DNA from: Candidatus Uhrbacteria bacterium
GTDB taxonomy: Bacteria; Patescibacteriota; Patescibacteriia; 2-12-FULL-60-25
NCBI GenBank assembly: GCA_020850575.1
Contig: JADZEJ010000004.1
Coordinates: 46,113-110,112 of the forward strand
Length of the DNA stretch: 64,000 nt
Direction: 5' to 3'
Part shown: in pieces, positions 34,688-43,572 of the stretch
Position numbering within the stretch: the stretch's first letter is position 1
Layout: each line of letters opens with the position of its first letter
The notes under the pieces: model-generated
Told to the model about the DNA's origin: nothing
Database searches by the model: none
What the model saw: only the letters and a program-made list of their open reading frames with translations
Position numbers and translations under genes: made by a program

Positions 34688-35095
34688 ATGTCAGGATTTT
34701 TCCATATCCAAGCGCGAGAACACGGAGCACTTCTTCTTTTAGAAGAGATAGCTCAAGCATCTGGGGCTCGTTTATCTCTTCAAACTATCGCAGAAAAAAC
34801 AGGTATCTCGCTTGCATACATGGAAGAAATTGCCGCAAGTTTAAAACAAGCCGGGCTAATACGAGGTAAACAAGGACCAGGAGGAGGATATGTGTTAGCT
34901 CACGATCCTAAGGATATTTCAATCGAAGCAATGCTCATCGCCGTAAGCGGACCACTCAATCTTGTTGATTGCCAGTCGAATATGTATTGCCCGCGCGAAC
35001 AGGTTTGCGCTTCAAAACACATCTGGTCAAAAGTTCAGGATTCTCTTACCAAAACACTTCGTAATTTAAGTCTCGCAGATATGCTCACAAAGTAG
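34688..35095 (+). CDS. Rrf2-family iron-sulfur regulator, IscR-like
   Basis: 135 residues. Winged-helix Rrf2 layout: GALLLLEEIAQASGARLSLQTIAEKTGISLAYMEEIAASLKQAGLIRGKQGPGGGYVLA. The C-terminal cluster CQSNMYCPREQVC has C-x5-C-x5-C spacing as in IscR, plus a later histidine (SKHIWS), the [2Fe-2S] ligands of that family. Expected to sense cluster status and repress its own operon. First gene; one base separates its stop from the iscS start. Confidence 0.9.
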   Translation: MSGFFHIQAREHGALLLLEEIAQASGARLSLQTIAEKTGISLAYMEEIAASLKQAGLIRGKQGPGGGYVLAHDPKDISIEAMLIAVSGPLNLVDCQSNMYCPREQVCASKHIWSKVQDSLTKTLRNLSLADMLTK

Positions 35096-35096
35096 T

Positions 35097-36296
35097 ATGA
35101 AAGAACGTTATTTTGATCACGCTTCCACCACCTATCTCGATCAAAGAGTATTGCAAACAATGCTGCCTTTCTTTTCCGAAAATTTTGGAAATCCTTCTTC
35201 CTTTCATGCAGTGGGATTGAAAGCAAAAGTCGCAGTCACTGAAGCTCGAAAAAAAATAGCCGCTATTTTGAATTCACGCGAAGAAGAAATTATTTTTACT
35301 TCTGGAGGCACTGAATCAGATAATCTTGCTTTAATCGGAACCATTCGTGCGCATAGTGGAAGAGGTAAGCATGTAATTACAAGTTCAATCGAACATCATG
35401 CCGTACTTGAGCCACTGCTCTTACTGCAAAAACGTGGTGAAATTGAATTAACTATTCTTCCGGTTGATCGTGAAGGGTTAGTATCGGTAAAAGATATTGA
35501 GACAGCGCTTCGCCCTGATACTATTTTGATTTCAATTATGTTTGCAAACAATGAAATTGGAACCATTCAACCCATTGCAGACATAGGGCGCAGCTTGCTC
35601 AATTGGAAAAAACAACAGGCGACAAATTTCCCATATTTTCATACTGATGCTTGCCAAGCTGCTGGTGTTCTTGATTTGGACGTCGAGAAATTGCACGTCG
35701 ATTTAATGACGATCAATGGTTCAAAAATATATGGCCCGAAAGGAATTGGTCTTTTGTACATTCGTCGTGGCACTCGTATTGAGCCCATGATGATAGGTGG
35801 TGGTCAAGAAAGAAATCTACGTTCTGGAACCGAAAATACTCCTGGAATAATTGGCTTATCAACCGCTCTAGCTTTAGCTCAACAAGAAAGAGAACAAGAG
35901 AATGCGCGTCTTATCGAACTACGTCAAAGATTGATTGAAGGCTTGCTCAAAATACCAAAAACACGTTTGAACGGACATCCGACGGAACGTCTCCCGAACA
36001 ATGTGAATATTTCTTTTCTTGATATCGAAGGCGAAGCGGCGGTACTTTATTTGGACGCTGAAGGCATCTATGTCTCAACAGGTTCTGCTTGTGCGTCTGC
36101 GTCGCTTGATCCTTCTCATGTCATTCTTGCGACCGGACTTTCATATGAAGCAGCTCACGGCTCTTTACGTTTCACACTTGGAAAACACACGACTGATGAA
36201 GATATAGACGCACTCATTTCTGTTATGCCAAATGTCGTACAAAAACTTCGTCATATGAGCCCCGTTAATTTAGATATGAAATACTTTGTAAAATAA
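35097..36296 (+). CDS. iscS: Cysteine desulfurase IscS/NifS
   Basis: 399 residues. PLP-dependent class V fold: FDHASTTYLD, GNPSSFHAVG, EEIIFTSGGTESDNLA, SIEHHAVLEP, FHTDACQAAG, Schiff-base lysine in MTINGSKIYGPKGIGLLYIRRG, and catalytic cysteine in STGSACASASLDPSHVI on the mobile loop of group I enzymes. Supplies persulfide sulfur to IscU and possibly to tRNA thiolation. Second gene of the operon. Confidence 0.96.
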   Translation: MKERYFDHASTTYLDQRVLQTMLPFFSENFGNPSSFHAVGLKAKVAVTEARKKIAAILNSREEEIIFTSGGTESDNLALIGTIRAHSGRGKHVITSSIEHHAVLEPLLLLQKRGEIELTILPVDREGLVSVKDIETALRPDTILISIMFANNEIGTIQPIADIGRSLLNWKKQQATNFPYFHTDACQAAGVLDLDVEKLHVDLMTINGSKIYGPKGIGLLYIRRGTRIEPMMIGGGQERNLRSGTENTPGIIGLSTALALAQQEREQENARLIELRQRLIEGLLKIPKTRLNGHPTERLPNNVNISFLDIEGEAAVLYLDAEGIYVSTGSACASASLDPSHVILATGLSYEAAHGSLRFTLGKHTTDEDIDALISVMPNVVQKLRHMSPVNLDMKYFVK

Positions 36297-36301
36297 AATA
36301 T

Positions 36302-36991
36302 ATGTCAGATCAAACACCGATTACGACTGCAACAAATGAAGCACGTCATGGTGATGTTGTTGCTAACAGTAAAGATAAAGGCTGGTTTTACACGGATGAA
36401 GTAAAAGAACATTTTTTTCATCCAAAGAACTTCATGGAGAATGAAGAAGAGTATGGAGATGCCGCCATGGGAATGGTCGGTTCTCCGGCTTGTGGTGATG
36501 CGATGAAAATTTGGATAAAAGTCGATAAAGCAACCAATCGGATAACGGATCTTAAATGGAAAACATTTGGCTGCGGCTCTGCTATCGCTTCAACATCGAT
36601 AATGAGCGTCATGGTCACCGAAAACGGTGGAATGACATTAGAGCAAGCTCGAAAATTACGCCCACAGGATATTATGTTGCGCCTCGGTGGTCTTCCTGCG
36701 CGTAAAGTACATTGTTCCGTGCTCGGAGATAAAGCGCTCCGTGCTGCGATAAATGATTGGTATCGCCGTAATGGAATGAATGATAAACTTGAAATAGAAC
36801 AAGGTCGTCTCATTGATAAAGTTCTTAAAGTCACGGATCATGATATTGAAGAAGCCGTACTCGATGGCGCATTAACGCTTGAAAAAGTTCAAGCGAAAAC
36901 CAAGGTCGGAACAGGTGATCCTTCCTGTATCCCTGAAGTCGAAAATTTGATTCGTTTTTACACTGACAAATATTTTGGAGGAGCTCATTAA
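36302..36991 (+). CDS. IscU/NifU scaffold with degenerate BFD-like tail
   Basis: 229 residues. NifU N-terminal domain with the three scaffold cysteines: GSPACGDAMKIW, KTFGCGSAIASTSIM, KVHCSVLGDKALRAAINDW. The tail VTDHDIEEAV...TLEKVQAKTKVGTGDPSCIPEVENLIRFY follows the order of the NifU [2Fe-2S] BFD domain (CxC...CxxC), but three of its four cysteines are replaced. So it is an IscU-type scaffold with a non-cluster tail. An N-terminal extension of about 25 residues precedes the domain. Six bases after iscS. Confidence 0.92.
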   Translation: MSDQTPITTATNEARHGDVVANSKDKGWFYTDEVKEHFFHPKNFMENEEEYGDAAMGMVGSPACGDAMKIWIKVDKATNRITDLKWKTFGCGSAIASTSIMSVMVTENGGMTLEQARKLRPQDIMLRLGGLPARKVHCSVLGDKALRAAINDWYRRNGMNDKLEIEQGRLIDKVLKVTDHDIEEAVLDGALTLEKVQAKTKVGTGDPSCIPEVENLIRFYTDKYFGGAH

Positions 36992-36998
36992 TCCTAAT

Positions 36999-37214
36999 AT
37001 GCAACAAAAAGTGGAATCACTCTTGGACGGCCTTAAACCTATTTTTGCCATGCAAGATAAAACAGTAGAATTTGTGTCTGCCACTGAAGATGAAATTGTC
37101 CTCAAGTTAGGAGGATTCTGTGGAGGTGGTTGCGGTTGTTCAGATACATGGATTGAAGGCTTAAAAGAAATGTTGACAGCAGAATTCCCACAATCGAAGA
37201 TCAACTTTATTTAG
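36999..37214 (+). CDS. Nfu/NifU C-terminal-domain-like iron-sulfur protein
   Basis: 71 residues from MQQKVESLLD, eight bases after the iscU stop; a TTG 24 bases upstream would overlap iscU. Layout of Nfu domains: VESLLDGLKPIF, VEFVSATEDEIVLKLGG, then FCGGGCGCSDTWIEGLKEML. The usual CxxC is here part of a CGGGCGC cluster. Likely a cluster carrier working with IscU. GGAGGAG lies 15 bases upstream. Confidence 0.8.
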   Translation: MQQKVESLLDGLKPIFAMQDKTVEFVSATEDEIVLKLGGFCGGGCGCSDTWIEGLKEMLTAEFPQSKINFI

Positions 37215-37217
37215 AAT

Positions 37218-37436
37218 ATGAAACTTACTAAAATAGTCATTGATCGTGATATTTGTATAGGTGCTGGACCATGTGTCACCGTTGCTCCTGGAGTCTTCCA
37301 ACTCGATGATGAAAATAAAGCGTATCTTGTAGATCCAAAAAGTGCAGATGATGACACGATCATGCTTGCCGCTCAAGCATGCCCAGTGCAGGCGATCTTA
37401 CTTTACGATGAAAACGGTAATCAGATATATCCGTAA
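37218..37436 (+). CDS. Small ferredoxin ([3Fe-4S]/[4Fe-4S] type)
   Basis: 72 residues. Cluster ligands in RDICIGAGPCVTVAPGVF and AQACPVQAI: C-x5-C...C-P with alanine in the place of the second cysteine of CxxCxxC. That arrangement is seen in [3Fe-4S] ferredoxins such as those serving P450s. Acidic. Probably the electron donor for cluster assembly, being the last gene of the isc-like operon (three bases after nfu). Confidence 0.9.
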   Translation: MKLTKIVIDRDICIGAGPCVTVAPGVFQLDDENKAYLVDPKSADDDTIMLAAQACPVQAILLYDENGNQIYP

Positions 37437-37446
37437 ACGCTTCAAA

Positions 37447-37483
37447 CAAAAAACACCCCCGTCACAATTTTTTCGGGGGTGTT
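37447..37483. terminator. Terminator between the iron-sulfur operon and the coiled-coil gene
   Basis: AACACCCCCG (37452-37461) pairs with CGGGGGTGTT (37474-37483). On the minus strand T6 follows, so it is a strong stop for the minus-strand gene ending at 37490, and probably also halts the plus-strand operon. Confidence 0.85.
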
Positions 37484-37489
37484 TGCGTA

Positions 37490-38740
37490 TTAGCGCCGTT
37501 TTGTAATCGGCGGCAAAGGAGTAATTGCTGAATTTCCTGGATAACTCTTACGCATCTCAGGAGGCAGCAGATGTTCATCGACCTCAGAGGGTGGGGCAAT
37601 ACCCACCAAGGTATCTCGAACACGTTCTCCATATTCATCCACCAACTGTTCTTCATTGGTTTGAGAAATAACAGCTCCGGCGATCAAGGTCTTAGGAGGA
37701 ACCTCTTCATCATCAAGAAGTGGGGGACGTCCTGAACCTTCACGTTTCGTCACTGCATCCCGATGACCACTGGACATAAATTTCCCTCGGTCTGACCCAA
37801 GAGATGTCGATGATTTGGCGCGAGACTTCGGTTTTTCTTCCGGAGTAAATCGTTCCTGCGGATGAATTCCGCGACCACTCAAAACACCAAAGATATCTTC
37901 ATGTGTGAGTTCTGGGAGATTCTGCGCCCGCTGGAACTCATTGAGCATGTCGACGAAATTGTTTGCGTCTCTGTGTTGCCCCTCGATCATTTCATGAAAA
38001 GCTCCGGTCGCTTCAATGTAGTCAGCGCAGACATTTCTGTAGTTTCGTTGTAGCTTTTTATACGAAGTCTCGACTGACCACAATCGATTGAGCTCACGAA
38101 GCATTGCCGAGAACATACTCGTAGTAAGTTGTGTGGCTACGGTACGTTCGTTCTCTGCCCTCTTTTCAAGTTCTGAATATCGCATGCGCTCTTCACAACG
38201 AGCCGCATCAGCAGCATATGCTCCAGTGCGTTGGTTTTGAGCGTAAGCCTCGAGTTCTCTTTGTCTCGAATCGGCAGCTGCTTGAAAGGATCCGCGTGTC
38301 AGCTCCATGAGACGAAAAATCTGGCGCATTTTTGTTTCCAGAATTTTGAGAGCGACCACCATCCCGCGAGGATCCTCATGTTTACTGAGAATTTGCTTGA
38401 AACGAGTCAAAGGAATGATTCGTATCGAGCTTTCCTCGAGGGCAACGTATTCGAAATCTGATGTGACGTTTGTGATCGGAGTCTCAGGATTCAAGAGCTC
38501 GGTATACGTTCTCTGATCGCCAAAAATGTCTGAACCCGGTACGTTCAATACGGCGACTTGTTTCATGTCGAAACCGGCGAGCGTATTGATCGGAACACGA
38601 ATACCGATACTGCCGGACACGAGCATAAAAACAGATCCGGGGTAGCTGTTTGTATCAAAGAGGTCTCCTTGATGCAGCTGGATAGGATGACGGACATCAA
38701 GTTCTACAATGTTTGTCTTTGTCGAAGTCTTTTCAGTCAC
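37490..38740 (-). CDS. Cyclic-nucleotide-binding-like domain with coiled coil, orphan
   Basis: 416 residues, GTG start preceded by GAGGGT. The N-terminal 130 residues read as a cNMP-binding/cupin-type barrel: PIQLHQGDLFDTNSYPGSVFMLVSGSIGIRVP, VAVLNVPGSDIFGD, VALEESSIRIIPLTRFKQIL. The FGE...RxA phosphate cassette is absent, so ligand binding is doubtful. A helical coiled region (about 140-270, RQRELEAYAQNQRTG) and a disordered proline-rich tail ending PLPPITKRR follow. Cytoplasmic; function unknown. Confidence 0.65.
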   Translation of the reverse strand: MTEKTSTKTNIVELDVRHPIQLHQGDLFDTNSYPGSVFMLVSGSIGIRVPINTLAGFDMKQVAVLNVPGSDIFGDQRTYTELLNPETPITNVTSDFEYVALEESSIRIIPLTRFKQILSKHEDPRGMVVALKILETKMRQIFRLMELTRGSFQAAADSRQRELEAYAQNQRTGAYAADAARCEERMRYSELEKRAENERTVATQLTTSMFSAMLRELNRLWSVETSYKKLQRNYRNVCADYIEATGAFHEMIEGQHRDANNFVDMLNEFQRAQNLPELTHEDIFGVLSGRGIHPQERFTPEEKPKSRAKSSTSLGSDRGKFMSSGHRDAVTKREGSGRPPLLDDEEVPPKTLIAGAVISQTNEEQLVDEYGERVRDTLVGIAPPSEVDEHLLPPEMRKSYPGNSAITPLPPITKRR

Positions 38741-38861
38741 GATACCCTCGTTGTCAAAAAGTAGGTTGTTGGATATTGGATAGTTTTGTAAAAGAGCGAA
38801 CTACATAATTACATAACGTAATCATGCGATCGGTACGGGGTAAAACGCAGCCGAATCAGTC

Positions 38862-38890
38862 AGGTTAGACGAAAACTAATATCTTGTCAA
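38862..38890 (-). promoter_or_regulatory. Promoter of the cNMP-like/coiled-coil gene
   Basis: On the minus strand TTGACA (38885-38890), 17-bp spacer, TAACCT (38862-38867). It leaves a leader of about 115 bases before the GTG; no structure was recognised in it. Confidence 0.6.
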
Positions 38891-38950
38891 GAATGAACTG
38901 TACAATTTAATATGGATGTATTGACACATCGCATAATGTAAAACGAGATA

Positions 38951-40156
38951 TTAAGTAGCGGAAAGTCGTTCTAAGATAACGATACGACGTGCAACGTGCT
39001 GCTCCGGACGCATATATAAAAGTGGACCATGTTCAGACTCCCAATCTTCTAGAGGCTCAATCAGACGAAATCCAAGTTCAGACAAACGCGGAGTTAAGTC
39101 AACCCGCGCCATACCCATCCTTGTCTTATAAGCTGGCCAAACTCCGACAATTCGACCACGAGGTTTCAAAATTTTAGCAAATTCATTGAGGCAATCGACC
39201 CATATTTCTTCAATTAAGGATACCGTCTTTTCTAGTTGTTCAATTTTTTCATGACCACGCAAAGGAGGACCGAGATAGCCTTCTGTGACCACGGCATCGA
39301 TTAATTTTCCTCCTAAATATCGGGAGATAATGCGTGCATCACTCGTAAAAGTCTGGAAACGTTCCGTATCATCAGGACGTAAAATGTGTTGTTTTAACAA
39401 CCATAGTAAATTACGTTTTGTGTCAGCTACCTGTTTTTCAGCAATATCACTCGAAATAAGATGCTGAGCGGACGTTGCTAATCCTGCCTCCATCGCCACC
39501 GTTCCACCACCACAAAAAGGATCAAGCAAATTCCCATCTTTTGGAACACGCGCGAAATTCACCATCATACGTGCTAACTTTGGCGGCAACATTCCATTGC
39601 GATCATCACGAGCAGGACGACCATAATCACGTAAACTCCAAGCATCCGCATCTTGGACATCCGTTGTTCTACCGATAAAAACAGTTTTTCCGGCAACGAG
39701 TAAACAAATATCCAGACCTTCTGTTGTGAGCTTAAGTTTTGCGACGGCGGCAGGGGAAAGCCCCTTTCCCTGTTCGCCACTTACCCAACGCGTTGAATGT
39801 CCCGCAGTCTTGAATGCTTTTTTTAGTTTAATGGGGAATTTTTGAAAAAAATTCTTAGCTCCATGTCCACCACCGTACAAGCTGATGCCAAAATCAAAAG
39901 ATCGATGTGGTAAAAATGATGTGATCAATGTAACTAAAACTTCGGGTTGAAGTTCAGCTAAAGGAAGGCTTCCGATAATATCACCAAGCTTTACGGTGCC
40001 GCCCAAGCGATTCAGTAAAACCGTACCATCCCAGTCATTATCTTGAACAATCGCGGCATTTCCACATATGATAGGTGGTGGGAGATGTTCTTTAAGTGAA
40101 CGAAGCTCCGCCAAACTGAGCCGAGGATGGTTCCCAAATACTAAAAAATGTTGCAT
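38951..40156 (-). CDS. TRM11-like RNA methyltransferase (tRNA guanine-N2 type)
   Basis: 401 residues from MQHFLVFGNHPRLSLAEL; the longer frame lacks homology-like sequence. N-terminal THUMP-like ferredoxin half, then KLARMMVNFARVPKDGNLLDPFCGGGTVAMEAGL (motif I of the N6/N2 methylases), LISSDIAEKQVADTKRNL, and motif IV VTEGYLGPPLRG, the variant seen in TRM11-type enzymes where DPPY is replaced. Family members methylate G10 of tRNA (m2G). Final RIVGVWPAYKTRMG. Single gene. Confidence 0.8.
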   Translation of the reverse strand: MQHFLVFGNHPRLSLAELRSLKEHLPPPIICGNAAIVQDNDWDGTVLLNRLGGTVKLGDIIGSLPLAELQPEVLVTLITSFLPHRSFDFGISLYGGGHGAKNFFQKFPIKLKKAFKTAGHSTRWVSGEQGKGLSPAAVAKLKLTTEGLDICLLVAGKTVFIGRTTDVQDADAWSLRDYGRPARDDRNGMLPPKLARMMVNFARVPKDGNLLDPFCGGGTVAMEAGLATSAQHLISSDIAEKQVADTKRNLLWLLKQHILRPDDTERFQTFTSDARIISRYLGGKLIDAVVTEGYLGPPLRGHEKIEQLEKTVSLIEEIWVDCLNEFAKILKPRGRIVGVWPAYKTRMGMARVDLTPRLSELGFRLIEPLEDWESEHGPLLYMRPEQHVARRIVILERLSAT

Positions 40157-40191
40157 GACCTTAGGGTAGCGACATTTTTGTCTCTTGTCAC

Positions 40192-40220
40192 TTGACGTTG
40201 AGGCAAGAAAATGGTGTATT
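40192..40220 (+). promoter_or_regulatory. Promoter and structured leader of the 827-residue gene
   Basis: TTGACG (40192-40197), 17-bp spacer, TGTATT (40215-40220). The leader of about 125 bases contains GGAGG-AGAACG-CCTCC (40248-40263) and CCC-aaataaa-GGG, then AAGGAGAGGA before the ATG at 40352. The first hairpin could sequester a Shine-Dalgarno-like sequence. Confidence 0.5.
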
Positions 40221-40351
40221 GGCATATCCCAAATAAAGGGATTTAGTGGAGGAGAACGCCTCCCCATGTCCTTTTCAAAATGAAAAAGTAAGTACAAACA
40301 TCGTCAGCAAAGTTGTTTAAAGCGTCTTTATTTCCAAGGAGAGGACACCCC

Positions 40352-42835
40352 ATGTCCCGTAAACCCTTTTTTCTGCTGTACTCGATCATTGTCACGTTGG
40401 TAATAATCTTCTGTCCGTCGTTGGCAAGGGCAAGTGACCAGGATCCTCAGGAGGGAATCGATTACTTCCCGGTTATCGGACCCAATAAGGGATCTAGCTA
40501 CTATCGCCTGCGGGATGGGGCAAATGTGTATAGTCCAAAGCTTTTCGAAAAGCTCGGGACAGACATGGAGTCCTTCCGCGAAGACAATAAGTCAGTCACC
40601 ATTCCGCTTTGCCGGACGGCAAAGGGTGGTTACTGGTCGCCGAATGAAGCCAAGCACGAAAGTGATGCCGCCTGGCAAAACTGCAGTGCGGAACGACGTT
40701 ATTTGTATGTGCTTCCCGGGACGCGTTTTGAGATCAGTGGTCAAAAGATGTTGTCCTTTGACCAACGTCTCGCAATATCTGCCAAGATGTTGCGTTGCAG
40801 AGGAAAAGCGGATTGCTTGAATGAACAGTTGAGTGCCATGGGTATTGCACCCAGGTACGGATCTGATAGTTCTACCGTTCCCGCTCCTGCACCCGTGGTG
40901 CCGCAAACGCAACAGGATTCCTGCGATCAAGCATGTTTGCTCGCCAAACTCGCAGTCACCGGATGGAAGCCGCAGACCCCGATCGAAAAGATCACATATC
41001 TCACACGTCCGCTGTCCTACGGAGAAGCGCATGGGATCGAGATTGCGATCTTTACTGGCTTGGGTGGTCTTGCCATCATCTGCGCAATCATGTGGTCGCA
41101 ACGCCAAAAACAAGTTGATTGGAAAAAAGAGCTGAGCGAGCTCCGTCAAAAATTGTCCTCCCGTGAATGCGACTTGGCTAAGGTTCAAACCTGGCAAAGA
41201 GAAGCGCAAGACGGAAAGAAATTGGCAGAAACGGAGAATACCGAGCTGCTGACTTTTTTGAAGGATATTTTGGCAAAGGACTTGGGTGTTCGACTTGAGT
41301 CTATCGATGTGTCGGGAAGTGATGCTCGCATCAACCTGTTCAAGGCCTTCACTGCAAATGCAAGTTTGCGTTTGAAGCGGCTCTTGACCGCGGTGGATCA
41401 TTTGGGCGGAACATCAAGCCTTTGGGCGGATAAATCATTCGCAGATGTTCTCGACGCCGTGTGTCGTGGTGCGAGCACTATCAAGAGTGAGCTTACAAAA
41501 GCGCTTGATGAGGCAAAAACCACACGCAGTCAGATCAATATGATCATGCAGACGCACGAAAGTGATCTCATGACAGCCGCAGGTCGTTACAGTGACAGCT
41601 TGAAGAGGAGTGAGGCTGAGCATGCTCAGGCACTTCTCAAGCTCAAACAAGAGCACGATGCAGAGATGCAAGAACGGGCTAAAGAGACGGAGCGTCTCAA
41701 AGAATTCGTTGGTATCAAAAAAGATGCCGATGATCTCCGTCTTGCATACGAAACTCATGCTGCGCTCTTGCGTGGTACAAAAACCAAGAAATTGCGGTTG
41801 CAAGAACTTGAACGGACTGAAGAGGCGAACAGCGAAAATCAGGGAGTTCTGCGACAAAAGGTAGTCAGCGGTCTTGAGACTGCTGAAGAAAAAATTACCT
41901 TTCACTGGTTGCAGGCGACCGCCGCCTATAGACAACGTGATCTGCAAGCTGCACGTACCGATTACGGTGACATGATGCGTGAATCCAATGCAGCTTACGA
42001 TGTCTATCAAAATAGGTTGAACCAGATGGAGATACATCTGGGTATCCCTCTATCGAGGGCGACTGCTGAAGCCCTTTCGAATGAAACACTGATCGAAGCC
42101 GGAATCAAACGGTCAGAAGCTCTTGCGCTCGAGGAACGGAATCTTTCACGCGAAGCCGAGCTGAAGATTCTGACCACAGAAATCCTGAAGCAAGAGCAAG
42201 ACCTGGTAGCCCGTGACGCTGAGCTCGATTCTCGAGTTACGGTCGCTGTCGACCAAGCGGTTTCCGTGCTTCAAGCGCAGTTGAATGCGGCGAATGAGGA
42301 GTGCGAAAGTTTGAACGCACGCATTACTGAATTGTCGGAAATTGCTATGCGAATTCCAGCATTTCCGAATGGAATGAATGTGCATGGTGAAGACGATATT
42401 AAAACTGGTCAAAACGGATATCTCACTCTTACGGAGGAGCATATCCCAAAGACCAGAACCATGCCGTTCAGTCCGAATAATTCAGGCATCAGTTCGCCTT
42501 TCGATGTTCTGTTGGAACCAATTCAACAGTTCAATCGAGATGCAATGATGTTGGTCAGGCCGCGTTTGTTGCTCAAACATCTCGGCACCTTGAACGCCTT
42601 CTTCAGTAGCAAGTACGAACTGGGGAAGGATATCCTGGAGCTGATAGATGGTGTCCGTCGTTCTGAAGAGCCTCAGTTGCGCATGCAAGCAAAATCGGAT
42701 AATCCGGATTTGTTGAAACTGTTTGATGCGCATCTGGGAGATCTGCCTCAACTGCTGAAAAACCTTCCGTTCCTTTTGTTTGAAGGAGGGGGAGGAAACG
42801 GTCGAGTGTCGACCACGCCGTCACCCGTCGGGTGA
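40352..42835 (+). CDS. Large membrane-associated coiled-coil protein, orphan
   Basis: 827 residues from MSRKPFFLLY (GAGAGGA six bases upstream). Signal peptide or anchor (FFLLYSIIVTLVIIFCPSLARA), an outside domain of about 190 residues with six cysteines (IPLCRTAKGGYWSP, MLRCRGKADCLNEQL, DSCDQACLLAKL), a membrane helix near 225-250 (IEIAIFTGLGGLAIICAIMW). Then about 550 residues of cytoplasmic coiled coil (WKKELSELRQKLSSRECDLAKV, RLKEFVGIKKDADDLRLAYE) ending in a small globular part. No family recognised; the topology suggests an envelope-to-cytoplasm structural or sensory role. Confidence 0.7.
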   Translation: MSRKPFFLLYSIIVTLVIIFCPSLARASDQDPQEGIDYFPVIGPNKGSSYYRLRDGANVYSPKLFEKLGTDMESFREDNKSVTIPLCRTAKGGYWSPNEAKHESDAAWQNCSAERRYLYVLPGTRFEISGQKMLSFDQRLAISAKMLRCRGKADCLNEQLSAMGIAPRYGSDSSTVPAPAPVVPQTQQDSCDQACLLAKLAVTGWKPQTPIEKITYLTRPLSYGEAHGIEIAIFTGLGGLAIICAIMWSQRQKQVDWKKELSELRQKLSSRECDLAKVQTWQREAQDGKKLAETENTELLTFLKDILAKDLGVRLESIDVSGSDARINLFKAFTANASLRLKRLLTAVDHLGGTSSLWADKSFADVLDAVCRGASTIKSELTKALDEAKTTRSQINMIMQTHESDLMTAAGRYSDSLKRSEAEHAQALLKLKQEHDAEMQERAKETERLKEFVGIKKDADDLRLAYETHAALLRGTKTKKLRLQELERTEEANSENQGVLRQKVVSGLETAEEKITFHWLQATAAYRQRDLQAARTDYGDMMRESNAAYDVYQNRLNQMEIHLGIPLSRATAEALSNETLIEAGIKRSEALALEERNLSREAELKILTTEILKQEQDLVARDAELDSRVTVAVDQAVSVLQAQLNAANEECESLNARITELSEIAMRIPAFPNGMNVHGEDDIKTGQNGYLTLTEEHIPKTRTMPFSPNNSGISSPFDVLLEPIQQFNRDAMMLVRPRLLLKHLGTLNAFFSSKYELGKDILELIDGVRRSEEPQLRMQAKSDNPDLLKLFDAHLGDLPQLLKNLPFLLFEGGGGNGRVSTTPSPVG

Positions 42836-42851
42836 TCCTAGAATTGCTGAT

Positions 42852-42888
42852 ATACCCCCTGGAGCTCATCGAGCTTTGGGGGGTTTTT
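42852..42888 (+). terminator. Terminator of the 827-residue gene
   Basis: CCCCCtGGAGCTC / GAGCTttGGGGGG hairpin followed by TTTTT, 17 bases after the stop. Confidence 0.85.
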
Positions 42889-42893
42889 ACATA

Positions 42894-42922
42894 TTGACGC
42901 AAAACAAATTTCACGGTACTGT
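42894..42922 (+). promoter_or_regulatory. Promoter of rpsF-ssb-rpsR
   Basis: TTGACG (42894-42899), 17-bp spacer, TACTGT (42917-42922). The same hexamer pair and spacing recurs before epmA (44317-44345). It leaves a leader of about 95 bases. Confidence 0.75.
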
Positions 42923-42982
42923 CCACCCACTTATTCCTAATCCAGATGTCCGTTCCTGAGCTGTAATTTTAATCGAAATCAG

Positions 42983-42999
42983 TTTCGGGAGGCCCGAAA
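42983..42999 (+). promoter_or_regulatory. Hairpin in the rpsF leader
   Basis: TTTCGGG-AGG-CCCGAAA, perfect 7-bp stem with a three-base loop, ending 22 bases before the rpsF ATG. A competing CGAAA/TTTCG stem (42974-42986) overlaps it. In many bacteria an rpsF leader binds S6:S18 for feedback; whether this is such a site is unproven. Confidence 0.45.
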
Positions 43000-43021
43000 T
43001 AGGGCTCATCTGACCTATTAG

Positions 43022-43537
43022 ATGCAACGCTACGAGTTGTTGTACATCATTCCGGCTACCCTCACGGATGAGGATGTTGGAGCAGCGGAAACTACAGTCA
43101 AGACCATTCTCGAAAAGAATGGTGCCACGATTGAATCCGTAAATCGCCTAGGTAAGTTTCGTTTAGCTTACCCGATTAAAAAAGTACGACATGGTCATTA
43201 TGTTTTGGTTTATTTTTCTTGCGAACGTCCTGCAATTTCTAAAATTGATATGACGCTTCGCATTACGCCGGTAGTCTTACGACATCTTACATTACGCGCC
43301 GATGAAGCTGTTTCTGAAAAGTTTGATCTTGTTCAATTCACTGAAGTGAATGTTGAAGCGGCAAAAGAAGCTCGTGACGCACGTCGTCGCGAAAAGAGTG
43401 ATGCGGCAAATGATGATCTGAAATCCGGAGTAGCTGTCCTCGAAGATGGAACCAAATCCGACGAAGAAGACAAATTGACAATTTCAGATGAAGAGATTGA
43501 TAAAAAAATTGACGCAGCTCTTCAAGAGAATACTTAA
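43022..43537 (+). CDS. rpsF: 30S ribosomal protein bS6
   Basis: 171 residues; the first 100 are S6: MQRYELLYIIPATLTDEDV, VNRLGKFRLAYPIKKVRHGHYVLVYF, DMTLRITPVVLRHLTLR. The acidic 70-residue C-terminal extension (DLKSGVAVLEDGTKSDEEDK...) exceeds the usual 95-135 length and ends EEIDKKIDAALQENT. Binds S18 on the 30S platform. First gene of rpsF-ssb-rpsR, a classical order. Confidence 0.95.
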   Translation: MQRYELLYIIPATLTDEDVGAAETTVKTILEKNGATIESVNRLGKFRLAYPIKKVRHGHYVLVYFSCERPAISKIDMTLRITPVVLRHLTLRADEAVSEKFDLVQFTEVNVEAAKEARDARRREKSDAANDDLKSGVAVLEDGTKSDEEDKLTISDEEIDKKIDAALQENT

Positions 43538-43572
43538 TTCACTTTTCGATTGCGGATCGGACCTCAAAAATT

